Part shown: positions 1-5,489 of the stretch, one piece after another
Position numbering within the stretch: the stretch's first letter is position 1
How the letters are laid out: every line of letters starts with the position of its first letter
Source of the DNA: Flavobacteriales bacterium
GTDB lineage: Bacteria > Bacteroidota > Bacteroidia > Flavobacteriales > UA16
DNA length: 5,946 nucleotides
Assembly: GCA_030831885.1 (NCBI GenBank)
Contig: JAURKF010000013.1
Location: 1-5,946, forward strand
Reading direction: 5' to 3'
Translations under genes and position numbers: made by a program
Notes under the pieces: generated by a model
What the model saw: only the letters and a program-made list of their open reading frames with translations
Database searches by the model: none
Told to the model about the DNA's origin: nothing

Positions 1-1
1 C

Positions 2-283
2 GACTATTTACTAACTGCTGACAATCGTATCGAAACGGGTGTAGCTTCAAGCTATGAGAGCCCAACCGCCAATAGTAAATCGGGCAAAGGCTATGTTCAA
101 GGCTACAATACGATTCAACATGCGCTGCTGCTGAACTATGAATATGCCTTGGGTCGCAACAAATCGGTTGGCGCTCAATACCAACTGGGACTTACCGATG
201 TTACCAAAAACGAATTCTTCGGAAATAAGCGAGATAAAAACTCGATGCTATCGCTGTACTTCCGCATAAAACTGAATCCATGA
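2..283 (+). CDS. C-terminal end of a probable outer-membrane beta-barrel protein (5' partial)
   Basis: An open frame enters at the left edge and gives 93 residues before a TGA. The translation alternates hydrophobic and polar residues in strand-like blocks separated by short polar turns: HALLLNYEYAL, then SVGAQYQLGLTDV, then a charged loop (NKRDKN) and a final strand MLSLYFRIKL three residues before the end. That pattern is typical of the last hairpins of small Bacteroidota outer-membrane barrels, where the C-terminal strand is the assembly signal. The N-terminus and any signal peptide lie outside the window, so family and substrate cannot be named. The stop codon overlaps the next start as ATGA, implying co-transcription and probable translational coupling with the downstream lipoprotein. 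The barrel reading rests on strand pattern only; the reading frame itself is secure. Confidence 0.6.
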   Translation, partial: DYLLTADNRIETGVASSYESPTANSKSGKGYVQGYNTIQHALLLNYEYALGRNKSVGAQYQLGLTDVTKNEFFGNKRDKNSMLSLYFRIKLNP

Positions 284-1434
284 AAAAGCTGTTTCTCCTG
301 TTAATTTCAATCGCCCTGTTTACGCAGTCATGCGAGCACAAAGACTACGAAGAAAATCTTTTGAGCGAACCTGCATTCAGCCTTAGCGGGACGCGCAATG
401 GAGAAGCATTCACGCTTGCGGCCGGTGTAGATGGCCTTATTCAAACAGCCTCTATTGAGCGAAACAAATACGGTGTAATGGAATGGCGCAGCAACTTCGC
501 AGATGCATCCTGCCCCACATGTGATCCTGTATTTTCAATCATCATGCACGACCGCGAAGGAAGCACTTTATCCGAATGCGCTAATCTCGATTTATTCAAT
601 GAGTCACAACTTGCTTTTGCAACTGAGCCAAGCACATCGGCCTACACCACTTGTCAACTCGGATTAGACCAGCAACAAACCGACGTAAGTTTTGAAGCAG
701 AAGAAGCAACAGAGCTCGGCGATGCATCCTTTTCGTTCGACACAGAAGGAGTTCATGAAATATCTGCCACGTATGAGCAACTTGATGCTTCGGAACAAGT
801 GATGAACACGATTGAAATAAATCAATCGATTTATGTCGGCCAACATCATCAGATGTCTGCTCCGTTTGTGTACGAACTGACCGACGATGAGGATGAGCAG
901 AACAATCAGGTGCGTGTTTACTTTCCTCAAAATGACCCCCAATTGCGGGCGACGCATTGGGAGATCAACGGGATCGCATATGAAGACGAGTCACTCATGC
1001 TCGATATCCCCAACAACCAACAGTACGAAATAAAACTTTTCTTCGTGAACGATGCAATTTCACAAACAGGCTCGTTTAGCCTTGCATTCAACCACGGATT
1101 TCCCATCGACGAATCGTTGGAGGAAGAGGAACATCTCGCTGTCGCGCCTCACATCCTCTTAGACTGGGAAACTCCCACTCCAAACTATGAAAAGGTCATT
1201 CTAGAATATCGCTGGAATGGGAAACTATACTCCTCCGCTACGCCACTCAATAACATACCGAATTCCATCCTCGAGTTGATAGGTCACGCGCCCTTTAGCG
1301 CAGGATTGCAAGGTCAGAGTGCGATAACTTCTGAAGTTCGATTCAGCGCTAAGCTAATTGAAGTAGGAAACGAGTCGAATGTCCTTGAATTTGAGAATTG
1401 CTCGGGCACATTCGGATTTATCATTCCTAACTAA
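280..1434 (+). CDS. Lipoprotein with Ig/PKD-like regions, function unknown
   Basis: A 384-residue protein of no family I recognise. Residues 1-17 form a lipoprotein signal peptide (two Lys, a hydrophobic core, then FTQS) ending at Cys18, so it should be lipidated and held in a membrane, most likely the outer one. The residues after Cys18 are charged (EHKDYEE), which loosely recalls the lipoprotein export signals that send Bacteroidota lipoproteins to the cell surface. The mature part is acidic and beta-rich. Residues about 150-187 (FSFDTEGVHEISATY and following) and 210-270 look like two PKD/Ig-type sheets. A CPTC pair (78-81) with Cys100 and Cys125 could form disulfides. The start overlaps the preceding stop (ATGA), and the signal peptide begins exactly there, supporting this start. 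Co-expression with the upstream barrel suggests a shared envelope role, but that is inference. Confidence 0.75.
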   Translation: MKKLFLLLISIALFTQSCEHKDYEENLLSEPAFSLSGTRNGEAFTLAAGVDGLIQTASIERNKYGVMEWRSNFADASCPTCDPVFSIIMHDREGSTLSECANLDLFNESQLAFATEPSTSAYTTCQLGLDQQQTDVSFEAEEATELGDASFSFDTEGVHEISATYEQLDASEQVMNTIEINQSIYVGQHHQMSAPFVYELTDDEDEQNNQVRVYFPQNDPQLRATHWEINGIAYEDESLMLDIPNNQQYEIKLFFVNDAISQTGSFSLAFNHGFPIDESLEEEEHLAVAPHILLDWETPTPNYEKVILEYRWNGKLYSSATPLNNIPNSILELIGHAPFSAGLQGQSAITSEVRFSAKLIEVGNESNVLEFENCSGTFGFIIPN

Positions 1435-1455
1435 ACGCACAAAACCAAAACCCGT

Positions 1456-2319
1456 ATGAATAAATTCCTTGTTGCTGCTCTGTTAGCATTGGCTGGCGGC
1501 ATTATGCTTACCTCTGCTTCCACCAGCAATGACGACCTGGATGGGAAGGCCGGTGCGTCGGGAGCTCCCAATGAAGTGACCTGTGCTACAACCGACTGCC
1601 ACAACACCTATGCGCTCAACAGCGGCACAGGCAGCATCACCATATCTTCTCCCAACCTGACCAACTGGACATATGTTCCGGGAGCGACTTATACCATATC
1701 AGTTACAGTTGCGCAAACCAGCATTAATTTGTTTGGGCTGTGTTTTGAAGCCTTGAAACCCAATGGTGACAATGCAGGCACTCTGCATGCCGGGACCGGA
1801 ACCCAAATTAAAAACAAGACAGTTGGCGGCTTTCAACTTCATGCGATTACTCACAATAACAATACAGGGGCTTCAGCAAATTCTCACACATTTACATTCA
1901 CATGGGATGCCCCAACTACCGACATCGGCGATATTACATTTTACGTAGCCGGTCTTGCGGCAAATGCTAATGGCAATGAAATTGGAGACCGTGTGTATTC
2001 GACAAGCCAAGTAGTAACCTCCGGAAGCGTAGGATTGGATGAAATAATGGCGAACAACCATTCGATTGTTGTATTCCCCAACCCTACAAGCAGCCTTCTT
2101 CAATTCGATCCGAATTCTATCTCATCACTTGTAGATGAAGCAATAGTTCTAGACGGAGAAGGAAAAGAGGTCTCACGCCTGTCTAAAAACAACTGGAATA
2201 TTAATGGGTCAACGTCCTCAATCTCCGTTGAGCATTTACCCGCCGGCGCATATACACTTTGCTTCACCGCAAAAGGTCGCGTGGTAAGCAATTCCAACTT
2301 TTTAAAGACGGGTAAATAA
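1456..2319 (+). CDS. Secreted reeler-like (choice-of-anchor V type) protein with CX4CH motif and T9SS sorting domain
   Basis: A 287-residue exported protein. Residues 1-21 are a Sec signal peptide, followed by a region resembling the reeler-like choice-of-anchor V domain. Its hallmark GAPNE block (36-40) leads into Cys43, Cys48 and His49, then a beta-sandwich with PGATYTISVTV (75-85) and GGFQLHAI (124-131). Relatives I know usually carry CxxCH at this point; here the spacing is CX4CH, which can also bind haem c in some cytochromes. Residues about 203-287 match a T9SS type A sorting domain: VVFPNPTSS (205-213), LPAGAYTL (261-268) and a basic end, FLKTGK. The protein should therefore cross the outer membrane by T9SS and be displayed or released. 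It lies 21 bases after the lipoprotein gene with no visible promoter between, so it may share that transcript. Haem attachment is unproven; no substrate can be assigned. Confidence 0.82.
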   Translation: MNKFLVAALLALAGGIMLTSASTSNDDLDGKAGASGAPNEVTCATTDCHNTYALNSGTGSITISSPNLTNWTYVPGATYTISVTVAQTSINLFGLCFEALKPNGDNAGTLHAGTGTQIKNKTVGGFQLHAITHNNNTGASANSHTFTFTWDAPTTDIGDITFYVAGLAANANGNEIGDRVYSTSQVVTSGSVGLDEIMANNHSIVVFPNPTSSLLQFDPNSISSLVDEAIVLDGEGKEVSRLSKNNWNINGSTSSISVEHLPAGAYTLCFTAKGRVVSNSNFLKTGK

Positions 2320-2328
2320 ACCGCAGAA

Positions 2329-2344
2329 ATTGATGTAGATCAAT
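2329..2344. promoter_or_regulatory. Perfect FNR/CRP-family operator upstream of the cytochrome operon
   Basis: The sequence ATTGAT-GTAG-ATCAAT is a perfect inverted repeat. Its core TTGAT-N4-ATCAA (2330-2343) equals the consensus bound by FNR, FixK, Anr and related CRP/FNR-family regulators. Its centre (2336.5) lies about 41 bases before the transcription start expected from the -7 element at 2366-2373, the class II activator position. No matching -33 element is seen at the normal distance, as expected when the activator replaces that contact. A 6-bp stem with a 4-base loop and no following T-run makes a terminator unlikely. The regulator gene is not in this window. Confidence 0.72.
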
Positions 2345-2365
2345 CGCCATGAGAACCTAATTTCT

Positions 2366-2373
2366 TACTTTCG
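2366..2373 (+). promoter_or_regulatory. Putative Bacteroidota -7 promoter element for the cytochrome operon
   Basis: TACTTTCG matches the Bacteroidota housekeeping -7 consensus TAnnTTTG with one mismatch. It places the transcription start near 2377-2378 and gives a leader of about 15 bases before the ATG at 2392. A clear TTG-type -33 element is missing at the usual spacing; the nearest TTG (2330-2332) is 33 bases upstream and belongs to the FNR-like palindrome. The position relative to that palindrome is the main support. Confidence 0.5.
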
Positions 2374-2391
2374 CGGTAGATTCATATCTCT

Positions 2392-3117
2392 ATGAGTGTT
2401 ACGAGTTCCTATGCTTATTCTATCTTGATTTGCATACTGTTCATCACAGCGTGTAAACATCACCCGGATACAACCGATGTGCCCACACCTGACAATAACG
2501 ATAGCACTGATTATGGTGTCAATCCTATTGATACTGTTACGAATCCATGCGTTCCTGGAACCGTCTATTTTAACAATACCGTATTACCCATCATTCTTTC
2601 GCACTGCTCTATGCCGGGTTGCCATAACACATCAACGGATGAAAATGATGGCATCGTGCTAACTAGCTATAATCAAATCATGAACTATGTTGAGCCTGGA
2701 GATTTGATTAGTTCAGAACTTTGGGATGACGCAATAAATGAAACGGACCCGGATAAGATAATGCCTCCTTCGGGATCTATCCCACTTTCAGCGGCCGAAA
2801 TCTCAGCCATTCAAACATGGATTTTACAAGGCGCATTGAATAATAGTTGCTCGGAGTGTGATTCCACATTCACGTTCAGCTCAGATATACTGCCGATCAT
2901 CGAGGCCAACTGCGCAGGATGTCACAACAGCAGCAACCCTAGCGCTGGCCTTTCTTTGGTTACGCATGGTCAAATACAAGCGTGCGCTTTGTCGGGTAGT
3001 TTAATGGACAGAATCAATGGCATTGGTGGCATTATGCCTCCTAATTCAAATGGTATAAGCACGTGCAAGAAAAACCAAATCCAAGATTGGATTAATGCCG
3101 GAGCGCCCAATAATTGA
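2392..3117 (+). CDS. Lipoprotein with two cytochrome c modules
   Basis: A 241-residue lipoprotein: a hydrophobic signal peptide ends in ITAC with the lipidated Cys at residue 21, followed by a flexible Asp/Thr/Pro linker (about 22-50). Two cytochrome c-type modules follow. Module 1 (about 58-150) opens with VLPIILSHC and has Cys72, Cys77 and His78 in a CX4CH motif, then Met124 in IMPP as likely axial ligand and a closing helix with IQTWI. Module 2 (about 163-241) has a standard CAGCH (Cys174, Cys177, His178), Met215 in IMPP and an end helix, IQDWINAGAPNN. The layout resembles the Planctomycete-type cytochrome c domains common in Bacteroidota. Module 2 also has Cys198 and Cys225, a possible disulfide. 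The protein probably carries two c haems and transfers electrons in the periplasm or at the outer membrane. Its signal peptide lacks any Lys or Arg; an in-frame TAG at 2377 leaves no upstream ATG, GTG or TTG. First gene of the operon. Confidence 0.85.
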   Translation: MSVTSSYAYSILICILFITACKHHPDTTDVPTPDNNDSTDYGVNPIDTVTNPCVPGTVYFNNTVLPIILSHCSMPGCHNTSTDENDGIVLTSYNQIMNYVEPGDLISSELWDDAINETDPDKIMPPSGSIPLSAAEISAIQTWILQGALNNSCSECDSTFTFSSDILPIIEANCAGCHNSSNPSAGLSLVTHGQIQACALSGSLMDRINGIGGIMPPNSNGISTCKKNQIQDWINAGAPNN

Positions 3118-3124
3118 TTATTCG

Positions 3125-3484
3125 ATGAAATCCACTACCCTCGCAGCAACTGCTTGTATAGCTATCCTTTTTTTTCAGTCGTGTTACTACGATAATGAAG
3201 CCTATCTCTATGGCAATGAAATCGCGTGCACAGACACCACATCATCTTACACGACGCGCCTCGCGCCTATTATCAACAACAATTGCGTGAGCTGTCACGG
3301 CCCGGGAGAAAGTCCCAACTTCAGTACTTTTACCGATGTGAGCACCTGGAAGGAAGAAATAGTTTGTCGAGTAGTAGAAGGCAATAGTTGCTCGCAAGGA
3401 GCCGCTATGCCTCCATCGGCATCGTTGAATGTTTGCGATAAAGAAGCATTCACTCTATGGCAACAAAACGGATTTAAAGAATAA
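3125..3484 (+). CDS. Small monohaem cytochrome c lipoprotein
   Basis: A 119-residue lipoprotein. The start at 3125 is preferred over an in-frame ATG at 3095 because it puts a normal signal peptide at the N-terminus (MKSTTLAATACIAILFFQSC, lipidated Cys20) and avoids a 23-base overlap with the preceding gene. The mature part is one cytochrome c module: LAPIINNNC, then Cys54, Cys57 and His58 in CVSCH, Met95 in AMPP as probable sixth haem ligand, and a closing helix with LWQQNGF. It parallels module 2 of the preceding gene, including the extra Cys pair (Cys81 and Cys104, plus Cys89), so the two are likely paralogues. It begins 7 bases after that gene and ends 6 bases before the next. Electron transfer within the envelope is the likely role; the partner is unknown. 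An 8-T run lies within the signal-peptide codons. Confidence 0.83.
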   Translation: MKSTTLAATACIAILFFQSCYYDNEAYLYGNEIACTDTTSSYTTRLAPIINNNCVSCHGPGESPNFSTFTDVSTWKEEIVCRVVEGNSCSQGAAMPPSASLNVCDKEAFTLWQQNGFKE

Positions 3485-3490
3485 GTATAT

Positions 3491-3940
3491 ATGAAAAAGG
3501 TAGTCATTTCATTATTTATAATCCTCCTGATTGCGGCTGGAATAGGTGCTTATCTATGGAATAAGCCGCATCGCACTGCAGAAGATGAGGAACCATTCGT
3601 AACCCTAACTGCCAGTGCTCTCTTCACAGAGTTCGCAACCGACGAACCGGCTACTACAGCCAAATACAGCGACAAGGTCATTCAGATTTCAGGCGACCTG
3701 ATTAAGGCTTCCGCCGACTCCTCGGGCAATGTTCAGGTGGTACTCGAGGCCGGTGGAGAAATGAATACGGTTAGTGTTACGCTCATGAAAGGAGCCACAA
3801 CTCCCTCTGAAACTCCGGGCACGAAGATTGACGTTAAAGGAATATGCAACGGCTTTATGGCGGGCGATCTTCTCGGAGGTGAACTCCTCGGAGGTGAAGT
3901 TCTGCTCAATCAAGGCGTTGTAGTACATCAAACCAAATAG
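3491..3940 (+). CDS. Membrane-anchored OB-fold (tRNA_anti-like) protein
   Basis: A 149-residue protein with an N-terminal hydrophobic segment (about 4-22) after Lys2 and Lys3, best read as an uncleaved anchor or signal peptide, and a polar domain facing the periplasm. Residues about 38-146 match the pattern of the small tRNA_anti-like OB-fold proteins of Bacteroidota: SALFTEFATDEPATTAKYSD (42-61), the strand KVIQISGDL, a VQVVLEA strand, then GTKIDVKGICNGF (110-122) and a final VVVHQT strand. Despite the family name, an exported copy is unlikely to act on tRNA; its function is unknown. Residues 127-136 are a duplicated LLGGE pentapeptide that seems to lengthen the loop or strand before the last sheet. 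The gene sits between cytochrome and YceI genes, 6 bases from each, and ends in tandem stops (TAG TAA). Family call good, function open. Confidence 0.75.
   Translation: MKKVVISLFIILLIAAGIGAYLWNKPHRTAEDEEPFVTLTASALFTEFATDEPATTAKYSDKVIQISGDLIKASADSSGNVQVVLEAGGEMNTVSVTLMKGATTPSETPGTKIDVKGICNGFMAGDLLGGELLGGEVLLNQGVVVHQTK
3869..3898 (+). repeat. 15-bp in-frame tandem duplication (LLGGE x2)
   Basis: Two adjacent 15-base units (3869-3883 and 3884-3898) differ at a single base (CTT versus CTC) and encode LLGGE twice in the OB-fold protein. The near identity, including synonymous positions, indicates a recent slippage-type duplication rather than convergent protein sequence. Confidence 0.85.
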
Positions 3941-3946
3941 TAAAAC

Positions 3947-4498
3947 ATGAAAAAGATTTTCTTCTTGGGCGCCCTGGTGGCCAGTACTCTCAACATCCAG
4001 GCTCAAAAATTTTTCACTAAAGACGGAACCATTCGATTCTTTTCGAACGCCAAACTCGAAAAAATAGAAGCTACCAACAACAAAGCTTCCATCGTCTATG
4101 ATCCAGCGTCAGGGGCTATTGAAATTGCCTCTGTAATCAAAGGTTTTGTTTTTGAGAACGCCTTCATGGGTGAGCATTTCAATGAAACCTACATGGAAAG
4201 CACTAAGTTCCCAAAGGCCAATTTCAAGGGAAAATTGGAGAATCCATCCGCTGTTAACGTAACCAAAGCGGGCACCTACAAAGCAAAAGTAGTGGGTGAA
4301 CTAACGATGCACGGAGTAACAAAACCGGTGAGCACAGATGCTACGTTTGTAGTGGGCGGTGGAAAAATCGATACCGATGCCAAATTCAATATCAAAGCAA
4401 GCGATTACGGAGTAAATATCCCTGGTGATAAATCAGAAAACATTTCGAATGTGATTGAAATTTCATGCAAATCTTCACTTACCGAATTGAAAAAATAA
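3947..4498 (+). CDS. YceI-family periplasmic protein
   Basis: A 183-residue protein of the YceI family (lipocalin-like beta-barrel; characterised members bind polyisoprenoids in a long hydrophobic tunnel). A Sec signal peptide with predicted cleavage after IQA (residue 19) sends it to the periplasm. Family hallmarks are clear: an N-terminal strand, GTIRFFSNAKLEKIEA; the central block MGEHFNETYMESTKFPKANF (74-93), equivalent to the usual 'hFN..YM.S.KyPka.FkG' signature; and GELTMHGVTKPV (117-128). Length is normal for the family, with no sign of damage. It starts 6 bases after the OB-fold gene and its stop overlaps the next start (TAATG). Beside c-type cytochromes, a role in binding or shuttling an isoprenoid such as a quinone is attractive, but that is inference; the ligand cannot be read from sequence. 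Confidence 0.93.
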   Translation: MKKIFFLGALVASTLNIQAQKFFTKDGTIRFFSNAKLEKIEATNNKASIVYDPASGAIEIASVIKGFVFENAFMGEHFNETYMESTKFPKANFKGKLENPSAVNVTKAGTYKAKVVGELTMHGVTKPVSTDATFVVGGGKIDTDAKFNIKASDYGVNIPGDKSENISNVIEISCKSSLTELKK

Positions 4499-5421
4499 TG
4501 CATTTCAACGTACCAACGATTTTGAAGACAGGGCTGATAGCATCAGCTCTGTTTTTGTTTCAAGTCCTTCATGCCCAGCAAGACACCACCGATCTTCTCT
4601 CACTGTTGGGTGAAGACGAACCCACACGCGATTTCACCATTGCTACGTTCAAGTCAACCCGCGTAATCAATATGCAATCCATCGAAGGTGTTGCTGCAGG
4701 TCATCTCGATTTTAGAATCTCTCACCGCTTCGGTACTATCAACTCGGGGGCTGGCGACCTATGGGGACTCGATCAGGCATACATGCGCCTTGGGCTGGAA
4801 TATGGAGTAAATGACCGCTTGATGGTCGGCATCGGTCGCTCCAATGTCAACAAGGAAATCGATTCATTCATCAAGTACAAAATCATTAGACAGTCATCCG
4901 GATTGAAAAATGTTCCTGTATCCATTTCCTGGTTCTCCTCGATGGTAGTTCGCACAACACCTTTCGCCAACCCGGACCGTAGCAACTACTTTTCCTCCAG
5001 GCTATACTACTGCCACCAACTTCTTATTGCACGGAAAATGGATGAGGCTTTATCCATTCAAGTGGCACCAACACTAGTGCATAGGAATCTAGTCGCCGAT
5101 TCAACCCAGCAAAACGACATCTACGCCATAGGAATAGGTGGTCGATACAAAATAACCAAGCGCTCGTCATTCAACGCGGAATGGGTCGCTGTTCCAGGCA
5201 GTCAGTTGGACCCAACCTACAAAAACTCTCTTTCCATCGGTTTTGATATTGAAACAGGAGGGCACGTATTCCAACTCCATTTCACGAATAGCAAACCGAT
5301 GAATGAAAAAGGATTCATTACAGAAACTACAGGCGACTGGAAGGAAGGCGACATACAATTCGGCTTCAATATCTCCCGTATTTTCTCTGTTGTAAAACCA
5401 AAGGTAAAACCTCAAGAATAA
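4498..5421 (+). CDS. DUF5777-family outer-membrane beta-barrel protein
   Basis: A 307-residue protein. The start at 4498 (overlapping the YceI stop as TAATG) is chosen over an upstream in-frame ATG at 4465, because it gives a Sec signal peptide with cleavage after LHA (residue 26) instead of an N-terminal extension inside the preceding gene. The mature protein matches the DUF5777 barrel family as I know it: TFKSTRVINMQSIEGV (50-65), GHLDFRISHRFGTINSG (68-84), WGLDQAYMRLGLEYGVNDRL (89-108), GIGRSN, and the C-terminal TGGHVFQLHFTNSKPM (253-268) and GDIQFGFNISRIFSV (284-298). Amphipathic strands through the chain fit a porin-like outer-membrane barrel. A short Lys/Pro-rich tail (KPKVKPQE) follows the last strand, so the chain does not end on the usual C-terminal aromatic residue. 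The family has no established function to my knowledge; the operon links it to haem proteins and YceI. Confidence 0.87.
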   Translation: MHFNVPTILKTGLIASALFLFQVLHAQQDTTDLLSLLGEDEPTRDFTIATFKSTRVINMQSIEGVAAGHLDFRISHRFGTINSGAGDLWGLDQAYMRLGLEYGVNDRLMVGIGRSNVNKEIDSFIKYKIIRQSSGLKNVPVSISWFSSMVVRTTPFANPDRSNYFSSRLYYCHQLLIARKMDEALSIQVAPTLVHRNLVADSTQQNDIYAIGIGGRYKITKRSSFNAEWVAVPGSQLDPTYKNSLSIGFDIETGGHVFQLHFTNSKPMNEKGFITETTGDWKEGDIQFGFNISRIFSVVKPKVKPQE

Positions 5422-5443
5422 TTTTCTCAGTACCCAAGTTATA

Positions 5444-5457
5444 GGTGAGGTGAGGTG
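5444..5457 (+). repeat. Short GGTGA direct repeat in the intergenic gap
   Basis: GGTGA-GGTGA-GGTG forms 2.8 units of 5 bases within the 68-base gap between the DUF5777 gene and the final gene. It is purine-rich and lies 14 bases before a possible ATG at 5472, so a ribosome-binding or leader role is possible but unsupported. Nothing else recognisable is seen in this gap. Confidence 0.5.
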
Positions 5458-5489
5458 TATACATTCCTGGTATGCCTCAGCTAAAACCA

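Larger units (their letters stand above)
2392..5421 (+). other. Predicted five-gene operon: two cytochrome c lipoproteins, OB-fold protein, YceI, DUF5777 barrel
   Basis: Five same-strand genes follow one another with gaps of 7, 6 and 6 bases and a final 1-base overlap (TAATG), leaving no room for internal promoters between genes. The only promoter-like region is upstream (FNR-like box plus -7 element). Every product has an export or membrane signal, so the whole operon acts in the envelope. No convincing intrinsic terminator is visible after the last gene, so the 3' boundary is uncertain. Confidence 0.75.

Noticed and set aside
812..825. A second FNR-like palindrome, TTGAA-ATAA-ATCAA
   Set aside because: It has one mismatch to the consensus and lies deep inside the lipoprotein coding sequence, with no gene start nearby, so chance is the simpler reading.
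1387..1420. Possible TTTG/-7-like promoter before the reeler-like gene
   Set aside because: The two elements are only 13 bases apart, the -7 match has two mismatches, and both lie in coding sequence.
2378..2389. AGAT-TCAT-ATCT inverted repeat in the leader of the cytochrome operon
   Set aside because: A 4-bp stem of mostly A/T pairs just before the start codon is expected by chance and would be unstable.
3095..3124. Upstream ATG start for the small cytochrome lipoprotein
   Set aside because: It would put ten polar residues, including Pro, Glu, Arg and Asp, ahead of a complete signal peptide and overlap the previous gene by 23 bases; the ATG at 3125 fits better.
3689..4006. Long open frames on the minus strand, here and at 441-957, 1873-2297, 4773-4985 and 5167-5813
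   Set aside because: Each lies opposite a well-supported + strand gene, and none shows a recognisable family or motif; they are shadows.
4465..4497. Upstream ATG start for the DUF5777 protein
   Set aside because: It lies inside the YceI gene and adds 11 residues before a good signal peptide; the TAATG overlap at 4498 is the usual operon arrangement.
5402..5412. AGGT-AAA-ACCT hairpin as terminator of the five-gene operon
   Set aside because: The stem is only 4 bp, lies inside the last codons of the DUF5777 gene and is followed by only a short mixed A/T stretch, too weak for an intrinsic terminator.
2392..5421. Reading the operon as an MtrCAB-style trans-outer-membrane electron conduit
   Set aside because: Only three haem sites are visible, on lipoproteins with one or two haems; known conduits thread a decahaem or similar chain through the barrel. 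A looser redox role is kept as a hypothesis.
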